A stretch of DNA of 15,374 bases from an uncultured Mesorhizobium sp. (GTDB lineage Bacteria > Pseudomonadota > Alphaproteobacteria > Rhizobiales > Rhizobiaceae): contig CATMOC010000022.1 of the NCBI GenBank assembly GCA_950071955.1, positions 1 through 15,374 on the forward strand, read 5' to 3'. A program made the translations under genes and the position numbers. Within the stretch, counting starts at the first letter, position 1, and each line of letters begins with the position of its first letter. Below are positions 12,987 through 15,374 of the stretch, piece by piece. The notes below the pieces were generated by a model. It was given only the letters and a program-made list of their open reading frames with translations, was not told the DNA's origin and ran no database searches.

Positions 12987-13523
12987 ATGTTGACGGTGCT
13001 CATCGAGACGCGCAACGACGAGGACGCACTCGCGCGCACGCTGATGTCGCTCGTTTCTGGCGCCGTGGAAGGCATCGTGCGCGAGGTGATGGTGCACGAT
13101 CGGGGATCGACCGACCACACCGCCGCGGTCGCCGACCACGCCGGATGCGCGCTGATCCCTAACGGCGAACTCGCCAGCGGCATGCGGCGTGCCAAGGGCG
13201 ACTGGCTGCTTTTCATCGAGCCCGGAGCGAAGCTTTCGGACGGCTGGATCGACGCCGTCGTCGCGCATGTCGCGCGGCGGACCACCCCCGGACGCTTCCT
13301 GCGCTCACGGTCCGCAGAGCCGAGATTCCTCTCGCGCTGGTTCACGAGAAAGCGGCCGCTCGCCGAAGGCTTGCTGGTGAGCAAGCCGCAGGCTCTGGCT
13401 AAGCTGAGACCCGGTGAAGAGGTCGAAGCCTTCGCCCGGCGCATTTCCGGCCAACGCATCCCGGCCGAGATCATCCCTGCAGAGGCGAGGCAGAACAGGC
13501 GCAGGATAGCGGATACCCGCTGA
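12987..13523 (+). CDS. Short GT2-like (GT-A fold) glycosyltransferase-related protein
   Basis: A 178-residue protein resembling the nucleotide-binding half of family 2 glycosyltransferases. Family features are the opening strand MLTVLIETRNDEDALARTL, the EVMVHDRGSTDHT segment (34-45; usual VDDGSTD) and RRAKGDWLLFIEPGAKL (67-83). At the usual metal-binding DxD position ('FLDADD') it reads IEPG, so the metal ligands are missing, and the length is well short of a complete catalytic domain. It may be a divergent enzyme or a non-catalytic relative. There are no membrane helices. GGGAG lies only about two bases from the ATG, unusually close, so the start is uncertain. It diverges from the radical SAM gene, sharing the SOS box region, and converges on moaB. 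Confidence 0.78.
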   Translation: MLTVLIETRNDEDALARTLMSLVSGAVEGIVREVMVHDRGSTDHTAAVADHAGCALIPNGELASGMRRAKGDWLLFIEPGAKLSDGWIDAVVAHVARRTTPGRFLRSRSAEPRFLSRWFTRKRPLAEGLLVSKPQALAKLRPGEEVEAFARRISGQRIPAEIIPAEARQNRRRIADTR

Positions 13524-13535
13524 CGCCCGAGGCTG

Positions 13536-14096
13536 TCAGGTCAGGGTGCCGCCGCGCCTGAGATGTTCGTCGAGACGCGGCATGATCTCGACGAAGTTGC
13601 ACGGCATGTGGCGATAGTCGAGCTGCGCCCTGAGGATGCCATCCCAGGCATCGCGGCAGGCGCCCGGCGAGCCGGGCAGCACGAAGACGAAGGTCTGGTT
13701 GATCAGGCCGGCAGTCGCCCGGCTCTGGATCGTCGAGGTGCCAATCTTGTCGTACGAGATGCGGTGAAAGACTTCCGAGAATCCGTCCATGCGCTTCTGA
13801 AACAGCGGCTCCAGCGCCTCGGGCGTGACGTCGCGGCCGGTGAACCCCGTCCCGCCCGTGGTGATCACGACGTCGATTGCGGGATCGCGCGACCAGTCCA
13901 TTACGATTCCCGCGATCTTTCCCGCGTCGTCCGTGACGATCCGGCGGTCGGCGAGGCGATGGCCGGCGTCGGCGATGCGCTCGGCGAGCGTGCGCCCCGA
14001 CTTGTCGTCGTCCAGCGTGCGCGTGTCGGACACGGTCAGGACGGCGACGCCGACCGGAATGAAAGGCCGGATCTCGTCGAGTCGCTCCAGGCTCAT
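13536..14096 (-). CDS. moaB: Molybdenum cofactor biosynthesis protein B (MoaB/Mog family)
   Basis: A 186-residue cytoplasmic molybdopterin-binding protein of the MoaB/Mog family, which in related systems adenylylates molybdopterin before metal insertion. Signature segments are AVLTVSDTRTLDDDKSG (18-34), TTGGTGFTGRDVTPEAL (79-95, the MPT-binding loop) and FVLPGSPGACRDAW (138-151). The start at 14096 overlaps the ispE stop by four bases (ATGA) and has GGGAG seven bases upstream inside ispE. The upstream extension to 14135 is the ispE C-terminus in another frame. Translational coupling to an isoprenoid gene is functionally unexpected and probably just a compact operon. No other molybdenum-cofactor gene lies in the window. 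Confidence 0.93.
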   Translation of the reverse strand: MSLERLDEIRPFIPVGVAVLTVSDTRTLDDDKSGRTLAERIADAGHRLADRRIVTDDAGKIAGIVMDWSRDPAIDVVITTGGTGFTGRDVTPEALEPLFQKRMDGFSEVFHRISYDKIGTSTIQSRATAGLINQTFVFVLPGSPGACRDAWDGILRAQLDYRHMPCNFVEIMPRLDEHLRRGGTLT

Positions 14097-14971
14097 GCGT
14101 GTGCTCCCATCGTTCTCGTCGGTTCCACGAACCACCCCGGATGCCCCGAGCGGATCGCCGCCGCGGCGCGCGCGGCGGCCCGCGGCCCGGGAAACAGGCC
14201 GAAGCAGGTCGCGCCCGAGCCCGTCATCCGGGCAAAGCCTGCGCCCGCCGCGCGCAGCGCGTCAAGCGCCTGCCCGATGTCGGGAGCGATCGCGCGCGCC
14301 GGCTCCTCGAGGTCGTTGCGGGTTCCGGCGAGCCAATCGCAGACCGCGCCATGATCCGCGTGCCGCGGCATAGGGGGAAGCGGCGGGTTTTCGCGGCTGG
14401 CGAGGCGCCTGAACACGTCGGGCGTCGAGACCCCCGCGCCCGGGTTGACCAGAACCATGTCCAGCTCTGGCCAGTCTTCCAGCGGGCTGATTTCCTCGCC
14501 GATCCCGCGGGCGAGAAGCGGCCGTCCGGAAAGGCACATCGGCACGTCGGCGCCAAGGTCGGCTCCGAGAACGGCGAGCGCCGGATGGGAGAGACGCAGG
14601 TCCCAGAGCCGCGAGAGCGCGCGCAGGGCGGCGGCGGCATCGCTCGATCCCCCGCCCATGCCCGACGCGACCGGGAGGTTCTTCTCGAGCAGGATGGAAA
14701 CCGGCGGGCATGGCGCGGCCCCCGATGCCAGCCGCACGCGGTCGCGGGCTCGAAGGACGAGGTTGCTGTCGTCAGCGGAAAGCCCCGTGGCGAAGCGGCC
14801 GGTGACGGCGAATTCGTCCTCAGCCGAGGGATGAAACTGCAGCCGGTCGCCGAGTTCGCAGAAGACCGCGAGCGTTTCGAGGAGATGGTAGCCGTCGGCG
14901 CGCCTGCCCGTCACATGCAGGGCGAGGTTGATCTTGGCGGGAGCGGAAAGAGAAAGCGGAGCCTGGGCCAT
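14093..14971 (-). CDS. ispE: 4-diphosphocytidyl-2-C-methyl-D-erythritol kinase
   Basis: IspE, the GHMP-superfamily kinase of the non-mevalonate (MEP) isoprenoid pathway, which phosphorylates the 2-hydroxyl of CDP-methylerythritol. Full length at 292 residues. Visible are SAPAKINLALHVTGRRADGYH (from residue 9, catalytic Lys13), the ATP loop LPVASGMGGGSSDAAAA (99-115), the catalytic-base segment GADVPMCLSG (Asp142) and the C-terminal GHMP motif MTGSGATCFG. The ribosome site is weak. The upstream 61-residue membrane protein gene ends 22 bases before it, and moaB starts inside its stop codon, so the three are probably one transcript. Its pathway supplies precursors used elsewhere by UbiA. Confidence 0.97.
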   Translation of the reverse strand: MAQAPLSLSAPAKINLALHVTGRRADGYHLLETLAVFCELGDRLQFHPSAEDEFAVTGRFATGLSADDSNLVLRARDRVRLASGAAPCPPVSILLEKNLPVASGMGGGSSDAAAALRALSRLWDLRLSHPALAVLGADLGADVPMCLSGRPLLARGIGEEISPLEDWPELDMVLVNPGAGVSTPDVFRRLASRENPPLPPMPRHADHGAVCDWLAGTRNDLEEPARAIAPDIGQALDALRAAGAGFARMTGSGATCFGLFPGPRAAARAAAAIRSGHPGWFVEPTRTMGAHA

Positions 14972-14993
14972 GCCGCGCCAGTAGCCCGGACGC

Positions 14994-15179
14994 TCAGTCC
15001 TTGGCCAGCCTGTATTCGCCGGTCTCGGGATCCTTTACCAGCGTGCCGGTCGAGCCGACCGAGGCTTCCTTCTCGGCCCGGCGGACACGCGCCGACACGC
15101 GTTCGGCCTCCTTGAGGAAGGCGCGGTAGCCGATGTAGCCGACCGCCGCGACGACGACGAAGAAGATCAACTGCGGCAT
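14994..15179 (-). CDS. 61-residue single-pass membrane protein
   Basis: A small hypothetical protein with one N-terminal membrane helix (about residues 4-20, LIFFVVVAAVGYIGYRAF) followed by a charged helix (KEAERVSARVRRAEKEAS) and a short tail, LVKDPETGEYRLAKD. The tail reads like the conserved 'L--DP-TG-Y-' ending of small alphaproteobacterial membrane proteins; no function is known. The start at 15179 is chosen for its ribosome site (GAGGAGCAGGA just upstream) and because the longer frame to 15281 reads out of frame through the end of the upstream gene. It sits directly upstream of ispE with a 22-base gap. Confidence 0.82.
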   Translation of the reverse strand: MPQLIFFVVVAAVGYIGYRAFLKEAERVSARVRRAEKEASVGSTGTLVKDPETGEYRLAKD

Positions 15180-15253
15180 GTGTTCCTGCTCCTCAAGCAA
15201 GGCCGACCCTTCTCGCCGGCACCATACCATAGAACGCGCCGGCAGCCGACGCG

Positions 15254-15277
15254 AAAAGCTCAAAGCCCGTAGCGGGC
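15254..15277 (-). terminator. Weak terminator-like hairpin at the end of the upstream gene
   Basis: On the minus strand GCCCG-CTA-CGGGC is followed by TTTGAGCTTTT. The stem is only 5 bp and overlaps the stop codon of the partial gene, so it is at best a weak terminator before the 61-residue protein gene. Confidence 0.3.
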
Positions 15278-15374
15278 CCAATGCGCGCGCTCCGTTGCGG
15301 CATCGAGGACGCCGTTGGCGAGCCCGGCCGAAAGCTCGGCCGTGTCCGTGCCGTTGCGGATGCCGAAGAAGCCC
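15260..15374 (-). CDS. C-terminal end of an unidentified protein
   Basis: The last 37 residues of a minus-strand gene whose start is off the window; it begins GFFGIRNGTDTAELSAGL at the window edge and ends ATERAHWARYGL, then TGA at 15260-15262. The reading frame is inferred from composition and from the stop lying about 80 bases before the next gene. The fragment is too short for a family call; no motif is recognisable. Confidence 0.55.
   Translation of the reverse strand, partial: GFFGIRNGTDTAELSAGLANGVLDAATERAHWARYGL

Overview
The window looks like a stretch of chromosome from a GC-rich alphaproteobacterium, most likely a member of the Hyphomicrobiales (Rhizobiales; Mesorhizobium/Phyllobacteriaceae-like). 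The evidence is the gene types (a DUF6101-like protein, class III cyclases with rhizobial-type catalytic cores, and small rhizobial-type hypothetical proteins), the alphaproteobacterial SOS box (GAAC-N7-GAAC), and an intergenic palindromic repeat of a type I associate with this order. There are no tRNA or rRNA genes, transposases, CRISPR arrays or phage genes. Most genes are housekeeping or ordinary accessory genes. The non-obvious content lies mainly in the regulatory DNA between them.

Layout, left to right. The 3' part of pdxH (vitamin B6 salvage) converges on a membrane-anchored class III nucleotidyl cyclase. Next, on the minus strand, come a NemR-like TetR repressor gene and, upstream of it, a small cupin gene. 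The cupin leader carries a perfect TAGACC-N4-GGTCTA palindrome and five perfect tandem copies of a 7-bp unit. Then comes a two-gene beta-oxidation operon, with an acyl-CoA dehydrogenase followed by a crotonase that looks like a delta3,delta2-enoyl-CoA isomerase. It is preceded by a TTGACG-N4-CGTCAA dyad. A small Cys-rich (zinc-ribbon-like) protein follows on the plus strand.

From 6170 to 7912 there are two compact minus-strand operons. The first is an ArsR-family repressor overlapping an AHSA1/SRPBCC protein gene, behind a strong promoter embedded in a large dyad. The second is a run of three tiny overlapping genes (85, 100 and 47 codons). Next, purD (purine synthesis) and ubiA (ubiquinone synthesis) are divergent, and ubiA converges on a DUF6101-like gene. 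A 433-base gene-free stretch holds a strong intrinsic terminator and the palindromic repeat.

The last part has a PA0069-family radical SAM gene and a short GT2-like gene, which diverge from a shared region containing a canonical SOS box. Then come ispE and a moaB-type gene, joined by an ATGA overlap, preceded by a 61-aa membrane protein gene and the 3' end of an unidentified gene.

Functional links that can be supported are: a predicted self-regulated cupin/repressor pair, possibly sensing electrophiles through a NemR-like cysteine; a fatty-acid or acyl-CoA degradation pair; an ArsR/SRPBCC pair; and possible DNA-damage control of the radical SAM gene. I did not find a convincing wholly new multi-gene system. 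The best candidates for novelty are the trio of coupled small genes and the repeat-bearing cupin leader.
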